From contig NC_088931.1 in assembly GCF_038396675.1 (NCBI RefSeq), positions 57,781,001 through 57,845,000 on the forward strand: a stretch of 64,000 nt of DNA, read 5' to 3'. Shown in pieces: positions 12,239 to 26,110 of the stretch; position 1 is the first letter of the stretch; each line of letters begins with the position of its first letter. The notes beneath the pieces are model-generated. The model saw only the letters and a program-made list of their open reading frames with translations, searched no databases and had not been told where the DNA came from. The position numbers were made by a program, and so were the translations under genes. Source of the DNA: Hydra vulgaris (lineage: Eukaryota > Cnidaria > Hydrozoa > Anthoathecata > Hydridae).

Positions 12239-12730
12239 TTGATAAGGGTAAGGGTTTTGTAAGAATAGAACACAATAAAGCTTTGGAAAAAAATTCGCTA
12301 ACAAATTGGCCCAACAAGAGATTTAAATGAAGATCCAACATCTAGTTATGCTATTAAAATTAAAACTTATCTCTCTCATCTTAATAAAAAACAGCGATTT
12401 TGAAAAACGGAATATGATAGTATATATCCAAGTGATCCCATCCCGCCTCGTATGTATGGTCTAATTAAAGCTCACAAACCTGAAAAATCCTATCCTATGA
12501 GAATATTATATCAAACTACTTAGTAAAGAAAATACAACCTGTCTTAAACAAAAAACAAACACGTCTGAAAAATTCTTTTGATTTTGTTAGTAAAGCTAAT
12601 TCAGGGGGAGATCACCCTGCAATGCAATATACGATCGAAACTGAAAGCAAAAATAGAACTCTAAACTTCATCGATTTAACTATAATAAATAACAACAAAG
12701 GAAAATACGAGTTTAAAGTTTACAGAAAGA

Positions 12731-13850
12731 TATAATACTTTTTAGCAACATGAACATTGAACTGGCCAAAATTTCCGAATGGTTTAGATTAAACAAATTA
12801 TCATTAAATGTTGATAAAACTAAATGGATTCTTTTTCATCCTTATGGTAAAAAGCACCAGCTGCCTAGCAACTTACCCTTTCTTTTTATCGATAACATAA
12901 TTATTAAAAGAGTTTTGTGACAAGATTTTTAGGTGTATATATCGATGAAAATCTTAATTGGAAAAGCCACATTGCTAACTTGTGCAATAAAATTTCAACG
13001 AGTATAGGTATTTTATACAAAATAAGAAACTTTCTAGATAAACATACCTTAATTCAGTTATATTATTCGCTAATTCATTGCCATATTAATTATGCAAACA
13101 TTGCTTGGGGTAGCACTTATAAAAGTAAACTTAGACCTCTCTATCGGCAACAGAAACATGTTGCACGTCTTATAAATTTCAAGGACCGTTTTGCTCACGC
13201 CAAGCCTCTTTTATTTGATATGAAAGCACTCAATATATATGAGTTAAATGTTTTTAATGTTCTTTGTTTTATGTATAAATGCAAGACCCACCTACCACCC
13301 GTTTCTTTTCGTAACTTGTATTTACAAAGAGATAGAAATAAATATTTTTTAAGGAACGATAATTTAATTCGACAACCATTTTCTCAAACTAATTTTTAAA
13401 AAAATTTTTTGTTTCATTTCGCGGACCATTTTTATGGAATGGTATAGTTCTAAATACTTCTAAAGATTTTTTTCAAGAATGTAATTTTGATTCTTTTAAA
13501 CAAAATCTTAAAAAACTCATTTTTTCAACTGATAATATTTTAATCTACTTTTAAATTTTAAAATTTTTTGAAAATCTCTTATCTATATTAGTATATGTAT
13601 ATATTTAATGTATATTCTTTTTTATTTATTTATTTTTTTTATCCACAAGCAATTAGCGGTTTCTCTGTGACAACCCCTGATGATCTTCTTTGAGTAATCC
13701 TCGTTCTTCATATTTATTTTTAATATTTATTTCTTAACGATATCTTGACTTGTTAACTTTTGTTATTGTAACAAAGTTTTGTTTACTTAAATTGTAATAA
13801 ATACTGTAATAAAGAACAAAGAAAAAAAGAAAAAAGAAAAAAAGAAAGGA
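12731..13850 (+). mobile_element. 5'-truncated LINE nested in the PLE
   Basis: A non-LTR LINE fragment whose coding part (ISEWFRLNKLSLNVDKTKW, then FLGVYIDENLNWKSHI, LYYSLIHCHINYANIAWG, and the C-terminal tail to about 13550) belongs to the post-catalytic RT region. A frame change lies near 12915. A UTR follows and an A-rich tail (13805-13848). PLE sequence resumes at about 13851 exactly where it stopped (FKVYRK, then AITN). AGAAAG is present at both borders, a likely short target duplication. The same LINE family occurs on the minus strand at 21490-23500. Confidence 0.8.
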
Positions 13851-14603
13851 AGCCATTACTAATATCCAAATTAAACCGCACTCAAATCATGACCCTAAGA
13901 TTCCAAACGCAATATTTAAAGGGTTCGTTCACAGGGCTTGTTCTATATGCAGTAATTTATATTTACAAGATGAGGTTAATTTCTTTATTCAAATGTTTAG
14001 CGAAAATGGGTACAACATATGATAACTTAAACGGATAGCAAACTTAATTGGAAATTAAACGGTCCCTAAAATCAACAAAATTTAATCAGACTCTCTTAAC
14101 CTCCCTACTGTATTGTTACCGTGGATACCATCACTATCCCCCGAAACTAAGGAAAATATTTTGGAAAGCTGGCTATAGAGTATTTTTCAAATCAAATCCA
14201 AATTTAAGAACATTACTAACGTCAAAAAACAAAACTAAACTGCTACATAATAGTCAACCCGGAACTTATTTGATTGAATGCAAATGCTCAAAAAGATACA
14301 TAGGCGAAAATAAACTTCAGATTAGGACTCAAACTCAGCAACATCTAAAAAGTTTAAACGAGGGGAAACATTATCAGTCTGCAATAGCCACCCATAATAA
14401 GTTTTGCTCACAAGAAATATAGTGGGAACACGTAAAATCAGTTAAAGTTGAAACAAAAAAAATTTGATTGAAAAGTGTGCGAAGCTCTTGAAATACCGAG
14501 GTTTCAATGTTCACCTTTACATGGCGGAGTTAATTTGGATAACGGGCAGTTTGGGAAAACTAAATTTTAAACTCCGTTTTTTTTACATTTTTACGTAGGC
14601 CAC

Positions 14604-14800
14604 CATTTATTTCCAACCTAGAAAACTTTGAAAATGATTTAAATTTCATTAAAACAATAAAATTTCGAAATATTAACAATGATTTCCAAAATGAACTCAA
14701 ATTAAAAATTAATAATATAAAATTGAACCGTAATAATTTAGTTTTGCTAATAAAACAAGCAACATATACTAAGTTGCCCTATATAATCAGCATGAAATAC
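14604..14800 (+). pseudogene. Second Penelope-like fragment, N-terminal part
   Basis: Directly after the 3' end of the first PLE, the plus strand reads FISNLENFENDLNFIKTIKF, then NNDFQNELKLKINNIK, the N-terminal block upstream of the ADKT motif in PLEs; the ADKT region itself is degraded. It implies two PLE copies in tandem, as is common for this class. Confidence 0.6.
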
Positions 14801-14989
14801 TGCGCGATAATCGCTTTTAATTAATGTATACTTTAACGCTGCTGCGGTTGCCGTTACTCATTCGTGCGCGTTTGACACGGAGTTTTTTATAGAAGATTTA
14901 CGATGGTTGGGCTTTTAATATTTTTCTTTGTATTTTTGACCACGCGATAAGGTATTTTTAAATCTGTATCATCTTTATTAATCTTTGTT

Positions 14990-15875
14990 AATCTGTTAAT
15001 ATCTCCTTAATCAGTAGTAAGATGTAAAACTATTATATTAGTTAGTAATCTAATGACTTCTGTGGTAATAGACAAACCTTATATCATTTTTAAATTAGTA
15101 TTGTAAATTTTAAAGTCAGGTAATTTGTTAAATTCATGCATTTTAATAATAACAGAATGGATGTCCTTTGTCAATTGTAAAGTATAAAGTATATTAATCT
15201 GTAATTTTCATGTTTAAGAACTCGTCGACGATGCTCTTTTCAAAGGTTTTCAAACTTTTTATAAAGGGATCAAACTCTTGATAAAGTTGGTGTTTACCTC
15301 CAAAACCTTTGCATTTCACTCGGTAAACTCTATGTTGTATGTTTAAGAACAAGATTGCTTAATACTTTATTTGAAAGAAATTACAGAAAATCTGTTTTCT
15401 TTTATAATATAAATAACCAGGTCGTGTGATCGTTTGTTTTTTAAAGTTGATAAAATTCATTACGAGGTATGTCATTGAACAAATATTAAAAAAATAAGGT
15501 TGTATTTGTAAATGTTCCTAATTTATGTATTTTTCCTAATTTATATATTTAATTATTTTTATGACCCATTTATTATGTGTTTATATGTGTTAAAGTGATA
15601 TGTATTTTGTAAGTGTGTAGATATAAAACATAGAAACACTTCAATGGAAATGAAGAGTTTCTATGTTTTTGATGTGTTATAATGTTATGTGTTTATAGTT
15701 AGTAAGTAGTTATTATGTTGCTTCCATGGCTTCAGTGTGTATTGATTTGGGTTAGTTTACAGCAAGATTGTTGTTCTTGCGAGCAAACTGTGTACTTTGT
15801 TATAATATGACTTGGCTTTGTTGAGAGCAAAAATGTTGTCTTTGCGAGTCAAGTGGTGTCAAGTCAAGTCTTTTT
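14990..15875. repeat. Diverged tandem duplication, copy 1
   Basis: About 0.9 kb that recurs, diverged, at 15878-17455. Shared landmarks in order: TAATCTGTTAATATCT, GACAAACCTTAT, a block near 15185-15360 with AGTATATTAATCTGTA, an ACGAGGTATGTCATTGAACA block near 15463, and two copies of a TTGTTCTTGCGAG-like motif near 15765-15860. It has no open frame and no recognised family; it may be two copies of an unknown repeat. Confidence 0.6.
15625..15669. repeat. 13-bp perfect hairpin
   Basis: Arms 15625-15637 and 15657-15669 (AAAACATAGAAAC and its reverse complement) with a 19-nt loop that contains a further TTC/GAA pairing. Confidence 0.75.
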
Positions 15876-15877
15876 TC

Positions 15878-17455
<1,578 letters not shown>

Positions 17456-17535
17456 AAATCTGTTTATAGTTAGTAAATCATAAAATGAGTAAACTTTAAT
17501 TAGGTAACACATTTTAAACAACATTTTTTCATTAC

Positions 17536-17593
17536 CTGTTGAGCTGTTTCAACCACATCAACAACTGCTGCCCTAACAGTGACAGAGCGATAT
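17536..17593 (-). other. Orphan candidate exon, 58 nt
   Basis: On the minus strand a TTTAGCAG acceptor is followed by 58 nt with one open frame (YRSVTVRAAVVDVVETAQQ) and a CAG/GTAATG donor. Composition is richer in GC than its surroundings. No neighbouring exon or family was recognised, so this may be chance. Confidence 0.25.
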
Positions 17594-17599
17594 CTGCTA

Positions 17600-20500
17600 A
17601 ATAAGTGAATTGTAGTACGACATCTGCTAAAGTAAATAAGTGATTTTCAGTTTTTATAGGTATTATAAAAATAAAGATTTACTGTGTGCTTTTTTTTGCT
17701 ATTAAGAAAATTAAACATAATATCTTAAAACTTTCTTGAAATAAAAAGCAACAATATTTTTTAAAGTAAGTTTCTTATTTGTTATCTATTTAGCCATTTT
17801 TTTGAGTTCCCAAATTAATAAATAGAGTACATTAAATTAATGTGTAATTAAGGTGTAATATGTGTTTTCAATAATAATTTTGTTTCAGTTTTAGGTCGAA
17901 ATCCTTCTCTTATGACGAAATTTTGAAAGTTTTTCTACATATAATAATTTAAGAAGCGTTCTGAATGTTGAACGTTTTCTAAAAGCTAAACGAAGTTTCT
18001 TTAATCTTCATACTATTTACTAAAACAGCCTAATTGAAAGATTTTGTAAAGAATTTCTTATAGAAAATTTTCTATAACATTCTACTCTTCTAGAAAAACT
18101 GAATAAACCAGAAAGGACTGTTTTTGAAAAACATTTATTCAAAAAAAAACATCATTTATTCAAAGATGCGTAAAAAATACATTTTTTAGTTTTTCCATCA
18201 CTTTTTTTAAAAACAGCCATATATATTTTTTCCAGTTTTTCCAGCAGAGGGGACACCTAGTATAAGAACTAGTAAACAGATAGAGCTAACATATATGACA
18301 TAAGTAGGTTTTGCGACCCCTTTCTGTGTACTCTTTTGCTTTTTATGAGAAAGTTATATTTTATTATAGCCTTAAGTTTCCAAAAACACCGGTAGAAACG
18401 TTTCGCAACTGTTATCTATGTTAAAAATATTTTTATAAAAAAAATATTGAAGTTTATTAGTATGGAAATGGTCAGTGTTGAATAGATTTATCATCAGCAA
18501 TTTTGACAACGTTTGTTTATACAAATACATTAAATAGGTTTAAATAGATCTAATTAATAGTATAAATTGCACATTCTAGCATCCAGTGCAATTTATGTCG
18601 GCTTTCTCTGTGCTATTTTTCTAACTCGACTTCTTCTGACTTTTACTCTAACTTTTTTTGTTCTTCTTAAACTTACTTACTCTTGGTTAGTGAAACGGGT
18701 GATGATGCTCTTTAGTGAGCTGAACTTGTCTACACGGGCCATAGTATGTGGCCTCTATATAGCAATTAGCCAGAGGAGAATAAACCACATTACCCACATA
18801 ACTTTCAATTAAATACCGCGTAATTATTATTATTAAATTTAACCACAGGGCCGATGATTTTTAAAAAAGTTTCTCATATCTAGAAATTTCTATAAAAAAA
18901 AAAGTTCCTTTTGAAAAAAAGTGTGTATAGAGGAGGGAGGGGGATAGAAGCACTGCCTATTGGCCCCCCTTCCGTTTCGTTGACTCTGAGCCAATCACAT
19001 TTTGCTTTAAAAAAAAATTACCTTATGGTATTGTATCAAATCATCACAAACACTAAAAGCATTGCAAATTAAAGATGGAAGCTTAGAAAAACTCGTAACC
19101 AATATTTAGAGTTAATTTATTGTTACTTTTTAATGTCGGTATTTTTAAACGAATAATAGTAATTTTCTAGATTAGAATCTAAATAATAAATGTTTAGATA
19201 ACAAATTTTTACCGGATTTACGAAAAGGAATTTTATATCTTTATATTTCAAATATAGCAATTTGCTTTTAAATCCAAGAAAAATACTACAACACGAAATA
19301 AAATCCGGGAGAGATATAAAAATATACCTTGCCGAAAAAATGATTTTTAAGAACGTAACAAGCTAAACAAAAAAGCAAAAGAGAAGGTTCAAACAAGTAT
19401 TAAATATATGACGAAAACTTTGATGTTTATGAGATTGTGATTTTTGTTGTGATTACTACTTGATAGTTCAAACAGTAGTTAAAAACTTATCCAGTCAACT
19501 TTTAAGACAGCAATTCACTTTGATTAAAGCTTTCAAAAGTCTTTTAAGAACCAAATGCCGGCTGGGCTAAGACTGTACCACAATTTTGAACAACTTTCGG
19601 CTTTGCTCTTCATCCAGCTGGTCTATTATACTTTCTTGGTACCCAAATATGTTAAAATAATATTTTTCATAAAACCTATAAACCTATAAAACCCTTAAAA
19701 ACTTCTTTATAAAGATAATAATGTATTACATTTTTAAATTGTTTATATGCTAACCAACAAGACAGCTTGAAAAATTTGTAACTGAAAACATACAGTTGTT
19801 TTTCTGCAGTTCTTTTTCGGACTGACCACGAAGGTTAGGGTGGATTCCCCCTCCCCCCCACCTCTATAGCCTTCTTGGCCATCTTGATTTATCTCACTAT
19901 AAATCAAGATGCACAAGTAAAACACACAAAAATACAAATTAATAATGACTGTTTATTGTTTATATGAAAATGAAATGAAAATTAATGAAAAGACAATAGA
20001 ATAAATATGGTAGTTATTTATATGATTAAAATATGAAATGTTTAATAAAATATACAAAGACATCGTAAAGCAGCCTTTTGTTATTATTTATTAGTGGAAG
20101 AGTAAATTATCTTGAGTAAGAGACTAAAAAATTAATTTATTACAAAAAATCATTACATTTTGTGTTTTTATTGAGTAATACATATATTTTTTATATAAGC
20201 CCAGGGCCCTGGAGAGGATAAAAATGTACTGTGTTTTTTAGGCCCCCTCGTAACGATGATTATAAAGACGTTCGGAACGTACTAATAATTGTAATAATAA
20301 GCTTCCCAACCAGAGAGGCTCAGAAATATTTAATGCGGCCGGAGATTTTATTGTTTAAAATATTATTATTTCTTAGTAAACATTAAATTTCAGTTTTTAA
20401 TATTTACAAAAAATATATAGTGAAGTACAATTAGAGTTCAGCTTTAATTAGGGTAAAATGTGGTAATCTTTTATTTTTCAAGGAAAAATTATTTTTAGAA

Positions 20501-20600
20501 AGCTTTTTTTAAATATAATTTTAAAAAACCATAATTTAAAATCTTTGATTTTAATTTTGTGTAAATGGCTATGTTCTTTAAACAAATAAATTCAAACCGT
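17600..20600. other. 3 kb without recognisable gene
   Basis: AT-rich DNA. It holds an 81-codon plus-strand frame at 18567-18812 with hydrophobic residues at the start and no family resemblance, a G-rich patch at 18925-18975, and a C-rich patch at 19845-19865 that on the minus strand resembles the G-rich dispersed repeat seen at 31640 and 55035. I see no transposon end or exon I would defend. Confidence 0.35.
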
Positions 20601-20606
20601 ATTTGG

Positions 20607-20664
20607 TTACCACACCATAAACGTGATCGCTGGATGCAACGACCACGTTTATGTAAAATGGTAA
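20607..20664. repeat. Two-part hairpin
   Basis: GTTACCA (20607-20613) pairs with TGGTAAC (20658-20664) and, inside it, CATAAACGTG (20616-20625) pairs with CACGTTTATG (20644-20653). No associated element was identified. Confidence 0.6.
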
Positions 20665-20862
20665 CATTGCGCTGCTTGCATAATGTTATGCACAACACAT
20701 GCACACCTGTTTCAAAATATTTACAAAAGGTTAGCTTGGAACTTTTAGTTGCCATGAAGATGGTAAAAATCACTTCAAACCGGCTTTTTGCAGTCCGTGA
20801 AAATTCACTGATATCCTTATGAAAGCTGAATCATTTGCAAAATTGGCTAACAGCATCATGTC

Positions 20863-20889
20863 TTTTTTTTTTTTTTTTTTTTTTTTTTT
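20863..20889. repeat. Poly-T run
   Basis: About 27 consecutive T residues; it could be the A-tail of a minus-strand retroposed sequence, but no body was recognised. Confidence 0.7.
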
Positions 20890-21489
20890 GTTCTTTATTA
20901 CATTTTAAAACATTACGTTAATATTTCATAAAGTTTACAAACTAAAATAAAATAATACAAACAATTACTAGTGAAGATATTTAATATATATATAAAAAAG
21001 CACGCGGAAACTGGTAGAAGACCGTATGGTCTTGTCGTCGAGTACTACTGTAAGAAGATTTTTACATGTTAAATATTTTACGTAGTAAATAAAAAAGTAA
21101 GTGTTTTGCAATAATAAAAGAGTAACAAGATTTAAATAAAAAAATTTACAGAAAAATAAAAAGTTCTCAAAAAATTTCTTAAAAATAGTTTGACAGAGAA
21201 TAAACAGCAACATAGGCTCGCAGATCGTAAATAATTGAATCGCAAATCATATCAAGAAAAAAGAGATTTAAATAAATAAATTTTTTTTTTTTTTTTAATT
21301 TACAAAAAATTTCTTAAAGATATTATAGACAGACAATATAATAGCAATGCAGGCTTGCTGATCGTAAATAATTGAAATACAAATCATACATTACAAATCA
21401 TATAAACCAATAAAAATAACAGATAAAAAGAATTTCAAAAGGTTTTAAAAGTACATATGAATATTGTTAATTTCAAAAACTACTTTTTT

Positions 21490-23500
21490 CAACTTTTTTT
21501 TAAAAAATATGTAATTCCATTCAAAAGAAAAATCAAAGTTATTTAAGACAATTTTCTTCCAAAGATACGGTCACGAAATGATTTGCAAAATTTAGTTTTC
21601 GAAAATGGTTGCATCAAAAAATCATCGTTTCGTAGATCGTATTTATTTTTTTGTTTTGTTATAAATAAACTATGAAAAGGAGACGGAGATAATTTCGTTT
21701 AACATTTGTACATAAAACAAAGAAGAATGCTAAGTTGTTTAAAACATTCAATTTTCTTATAAGAGGCTTTTAATGGGTTTGTCGATCACAAGAATTAACT
21801 AAACGTGCAATATGTTTCTGATGACGATGAAGAGGCTCTTTTTTGTTTTTATTAATACTGCCCCACGCAATATTTTCATAATATGGCAGTGAATAAGTGA
21901 ATAATACAGTTGCATTAAAGTGCGCATGTTTAAATAGCTATTTGATTTGAATATTATTCCAACATTTTTCGAAATTTTGTCGCTCAAATTTTCGATGTGC
22001 TGTCTACATGTAAGATTTTCATCAATATTCCTAAAAAGTGAGTAACTTTTACTCTTTTTACTTGAATATAATGAATATAAATGGCGTTTTTTTATGGTAT
22101 TAGTTTTTTTTTTTTGGAAAGTGACTGAAATAGAGTCCAGTTAAATTTGTCAATGTTTACTGAAAGTTTACTTACTTTGAACCAGTCGGAAATTTCTTTT
22201 TCGGAAATTTTTTCTTCGGAAATTTTTTCTTTCTCGGAAAGTTCTAAGTTCATAAATTCAAATAATATAGTAATGTTGCAGTGAGATAAAAATAAATTTG
22301 CGTCGTTGGCAAACATTATTGTCCTCAAGCTGGATGCTTTATGGAGATCATTGACATATATAAGAAAAAGAAGTGGTCCGAGTATAGAATCTTATGGCAC
22401 GCCACAAGTAAAATTTAGTAACGTATTTAGCGGTTTATCGTCAATGTGTACATATTGAGCACGATTATCAAATAACTCTTTACCGATTTTAAAACGACTC
22501 CTGTGATTCCGTATAATTCGAGCTTTTTAATAAGAATTTGATGGTCAATAGTATCAAAAGCTTTTGATAGATCAATAAAAATTCATCATGTATATTCAGA
22601 TCTATTAGACGACTCGTTATTACTACGTAGTAGTATTAACGAAGTCAAAGTATTGCATGTTGAAGTAGTAGTATTAACGAAGTTGAAGTATTGCATGTTC
22701 GGTGGAGTTATTTTTTTAAACCATATTGATTATTAAATAAAATATTATTTACAAAAAGATGAGTGTTGATTTTGTTGTAAAAGATTCTCTCTGAAATTTT
22801 TGAAAATACAGGAAGAACAGAGACAGTTATTTACATTAGTTACATACCCTCCTTTGAATATTGGCGTTACTTTGGCAATTTTAAGTTGATCAGGAAAAAC
22901 TCCTTGACTAACGCAAGACGATAAGATTTTAAATAGAATATTTTTAACAAAATTGTAAAAAAATTTATAACGACGTTTCCGTTGATACCGTCGAGTCCTT
23001 TTGCTTCATTTGGTTTAATCGTTTTAAATGCAGCTTTAAATTCCTTAGAGGATATTTCAATGCAATTAAGATTTGTTGTTTTTTGAGATAAAAATTCAAC
23101 AGTATTACTAGTATATGGAATACCTTTTGCTAAGTTAGGTTTTAAGTTTATTTCAATTTTAGGAAAATTTGCGTCATGAGTATTTTAGAATGTTTTAAGA
23201 AAATTGCTATAAGCTAAGTTTGCATCCTGAGAATGATCATCAAATGATGCTAAATTTGCTTTACTATAAATGCGTTTACAAAAGTTATTTTTTTTACTTA
23301 TAATTAATTTAGTATCTGTATTCAGGGAGAAAAATATCGGAAAATGATCTGTGATATTGCATTTAGTAATTCCTTTTTTAAGAAAACGATTAAAAATATC
23401 GTTCGTCATGATATTGTCAATTAATGAAGTCGTTGGTTCAGTAATTCTTGTCGGTTTCGTTAAACACTCCGTTTTTAAACAAGTCATTGTAAAACTCTTT
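21490..23500 (-). pseudogene. LINE with endonuclease end and RT, decayed
   Basis: Minus-strand non-LTR retrotransposon. Reading from 23487: RITEPTTSLIDNIMTND and ITDHFPIFFSLN are the C-terminal endonuclease blocks. An RT linker follows (EAKGLDGING near 23000), then [18 protein letters not shown] (near 22540), ILGPLLFLIYVNDLH (near 22365), FANDANLFLSHC (22310-22280; the family FADD box with the first Asp changed to Asn), NVGIIFKSNSYL and LMQLYYSLIHCHI. The C-terminal tail reaches 21490 with stops. Two internal duplications are visible: a short EKISEEKISEKEI repeat near 22220 and a 38-bp tandem duplication at 22628-22700. Same family as the LINE at 12731-13850. Inactive. Confidence 0.78.
22628..22700. 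repeat. 38-bp tandem duplication in LINE
   Basis: TAGTAGTATTAACGAAG units at 22628 and 22666 with about 38-bp period. Confidence 0.75.
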
Positions 23501-23931
23501 AACTTTGTATTTGACGTGATACTGTAAACAATTTAAATTAAAATGACCAAGTAAATAGTTTAATTTCTTTTTGTGGTTACTTTTTTTGAAAATAACTTCT
23601 TTTAAAAAAGTATTAAAACATATCTGAAGCTAATAAACATATCAAAGGATGTTTTGAAATTGAGCTCCCAAAAAAAATAGCTTGACAAAAAAAGCAAACG
23701 CCTGTTGAAAATACGAGTGAAGAAAGCAGGCAAGAATTTCAGGACCCAGCAAGGCGGTTCAAGGTTAATGTATTCTATGTTATTGTTGATACTGACACTA
23801 TAGCAATCAAAGACCGTTTCAAAGAAAATAATGTTGGTACCTTATGGGATATTGCTTGTCTGGATCCTCAAAACTTTCCATCTTTGTGTGACCATATTGA
23901 CTACTATACTTTTCATGATTTAGCCAATTTC

Positions 23932-24000
23932 GCTGGTATAAAGAGGGAAACAGTGTGCACAAAAGTTTGTTGTGCACACTGTTTTCCTCTGTATGCCAGT
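23932..24000. repeat. Imperfect inverted repeat, about 28-bp arms
   Basis: Core arms 23942-23960 and 23972-23990 (19 bp, one mismatch), extending outward to 23932 and 24000 with an indel. Confidence 0.85.
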
Positions 24001-24013
24001 AAATAATATTTGC

Positions 24014-24067
24014 AACAAATGGAAAATTTGTTGCAAATCATCATTTGCAACAAATTTTCCATTTGTT
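24014..24067. repeat. 25-bp perfect inverted repeat
   Basis: Arms 24014-24038 and 24043-24067 with a 4-nt loop. The left arm and its upstream flank are themselves partly palindromic, giving three alternating copies of the TTTGCAACAAAT word. Confidence 0.9.
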
Positions 24068-24390
24068 AGTAAGCCTTATGAAACTGAATCAGAGAAATGC
24101 AATTCCGAAAAAGACTACAACAGATGTTTGATTTGCGTTCTTTGTTTTCTCCTTTTCTATAATTTATATTGTTCTGCATATTCTAATATGTATGTTGCAT
24201 ATAAAATAACATTATGTCTCTCTTGCGAAAAATCGCCTTCGTATTCTGTTGCGTGAAAAACACACTTCGAATCATTTATTTTAATAAATGTTGAAAATGA
24301 CAAAAATTGATTACAGTAAGGTTGTCTACAGTTTGGCAAAATCATCAAAATTTCTCTCGGATTACTAACTGTACAATACTGCAAATATAT

Positions 24391-25645
24391 ATCTTTTTCT
24401 TATATTTCGATTATTATTTTCTATATAAACCATTAAAAATTTGACAACAAATTTTGTTATTTTTCTAATATTGATAAATATATTGAGAAAATCCATTTTA
24501 GCATGGCAATAATGTGCAAAGAATAAAGTGATGCGGCGCTACAATTTAGAATTACTATATTTTTTAAACCTTGCATATAGATTTATTTTTTTAACGGGCC
24601 GAATAAATTGATGGACGAAGTGCATGGTCAAAAATATATGGAAAATTTCACATTATTAGAAATTTTCTATACCCTTATAACAAAATAACTCTGTGATTAT
24701 GGGTTCAACTATTTTGCTAAATTTTATGCTACCAAAAGAGCCTCATATCTGTCTTCTCTCCTTGGGCCACTCAGTGCTAGTCTAACCCTGACTTTCTTTA
24801 AATTTATACTAAATAAAAGTTATTTTATTGCTACTGTTGTTATTATTGTATATCTTTTCATAACTTTTTTCAATCTTACAGAGATTCCCGGGGTTGATAT
24901 AAGACAGTTTCAAGATTTCGGGATTTCAAAAAATTACGGGATCCCGTAAATGCAATCACATATAGAGCCTGATGCGAATAAAGTGTAAAAAAGTACGCAT
25001 CATCGTAACCTCAATAACACTAGCATGAAGATTGCTGAAACTATTTTTTGAACGCAAAGTTAAAAATTATTAATTTCGCTATACTAAATTTTGTGGTGAT
25101 TAAGATACTAATGTGTTTGTTTCAATAAAGTGACTTAGCTACTCATTTCTCTCTGTAAAGTTTGTGGTGATTAACATATTTGTGCATTTCTCTCAGTATA
25201 TTTTACGGTGAATAACATAGGAATGCATTTCTCTTTCTCTCTTTAAATAGACTAAAAAATTTAAAAACAAAATGAAAATTAAGTCATTTTTTTTGTATAT
25301 TTTTAAAAGTTACTCATAAAGTTATAGAAGCAGCAGAATAGTAACAAAAATTCCCCGCCCCCACTAATATTAACTTTTATTAAGATCATTTTACGATTAA
25401 CCTTCTTCCTCCCGAGAAAAAAATAAATATTAAAAAAAAAACTAGTTTATTCTTAAGTTCTTTTTTAATTAATTTGAGAATTTTTCTTGGGTAGCTTTGA
25501 TGTCTGCGCAACTAAAGAAAGATAGGGTACACCCAGCCTTTAGCAGGAAGTTGATCGGCTTATTTTGCTCTAAACGGTTATCATTTTCTATCAGTTTATA
25601 CTTATTTGATTTTTAGTTAATTCGAAACAGCTTTAGCTGCCGATG
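24391..25645. other. AT-rich DNA, no gene
   Basis: No open frame or exon. A CCCGGG/GGGATCCCG-containing patch at 24885-24955 resembles a hAT-type terminal region, but I found no partner end. Confidence 0.35.
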
Positions 25646-25690
25646 TCTCCCCGATACTAAACATATTTTATATGTTTGGTATCGGGGAGA
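25646..25690. repeat. 21-bp hairpin
   Basis: Arms 25646-25666 and 25670-25690 with a 3-nt loop and one mismatch (TCTCCCCGATAC and onward). Confidence 0.85.
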
Positions 25691-26110
25691 TACCTAACCT
25701 ACTTCAACAACCTACTTCCGCTCAAAAAAGAAAAGTTGGGCGGCTTAGCCCAATAACTTCTAATAGCTTTTTGCGTAAAAGTAACTAATCAACTATTGGC
25801 GAGTTACTTTTACTCAAAAATCTATTTTTATGATTTTCTTTTACTTTATAAAGTGTTACATTTGTTAAGTATTATATATAAAAAGTAAATGACATTTTTA
25901 TGCAAACTTCTTGCAGAAGTAAAATCTGTAATTATTTTTTAATTAATTTTTTAATTAATTAACTTTTTTATTAATTTACTCTTTAATTAATTTACTTTCT
26001 TTTTTTTTTTTTTGGTTATATAATGGTTTTAAAAAAAAGAATTGCTTGCAAATAAAAAGTCACAATTACAAAAATAATCATAACTTTACTTCAAAATAAG
26101 TAAAAGAGCC

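Larger units (their letters stand above)
12071..14604 (+). pseudogene. Penelope-like element, RT core deleted, LINE nested
   Basis: PLE copy split by a LINE (12731-13850). The 5' part reads SLTREQRNALIEIRKNKII, then a (TA)n array grown inside the frame, then FDKGKGFVRIEH, DLNEDPTSSYAIKIKTYL, and PPRMYGLIKAHKPEKSYPMR, all N-terminal PLE blocks. The RT catalytic region is missing between about 12510 and 12580. Reading resumes with RTLNFIDLTIINN up to FKVYRK; after the LINE it continues with AITNIQIKPHSNHDPKI, RKIFWKAGYRVFFKSNPN, and a GIY-YIG-like LIECKCSKRYIGENKLQIR. Frameshifts throughout. It ends at about 14604, where a second PLE fragment joins. Confidence 0.75.
23699..24390 (+). pseudogene. 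hAT-like (TTF/DUF4371-type) transposase C-terminal remnant
   Basis: Plus-strand remnant reading RRFKVNVFYVIVDTDTIAIK, then LWDIACLDPQNFPSLCDHID and FHDLANFAGI. This matches the C-terminal half of the hAT-like family with TTF-type zinc finger and DUF4371. After two hairpins it continues with NMYVAYKITLCLSCEKSPSY, the degraded hAT dimerisation segment (family: YVAYKILLTIPVS-like). The hairpins at 23932-24067 replace the normal sequence between these parts. No start, no N-terminal half, several stops. A second fragment of this superfamily is at 44283. Confidence 0.65.

Noticed and set aside
18567..18812. 81-codon plus-strand frame as a small membrane protein gene
   Set aside because: Hydrophobic start but no family, no splice or promoter evidence, and a frame of this length is expected by chance.
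20863..20889. Poly-T as the tail of a retroposed gene on the minus strand
   Set aside because: No recognisable gene body or target duplication next to it.
24885..24955. CCCGGG/GGGATCCCG patch as one end of a hAT element
   Set aside because: No partner end was found within several kb.
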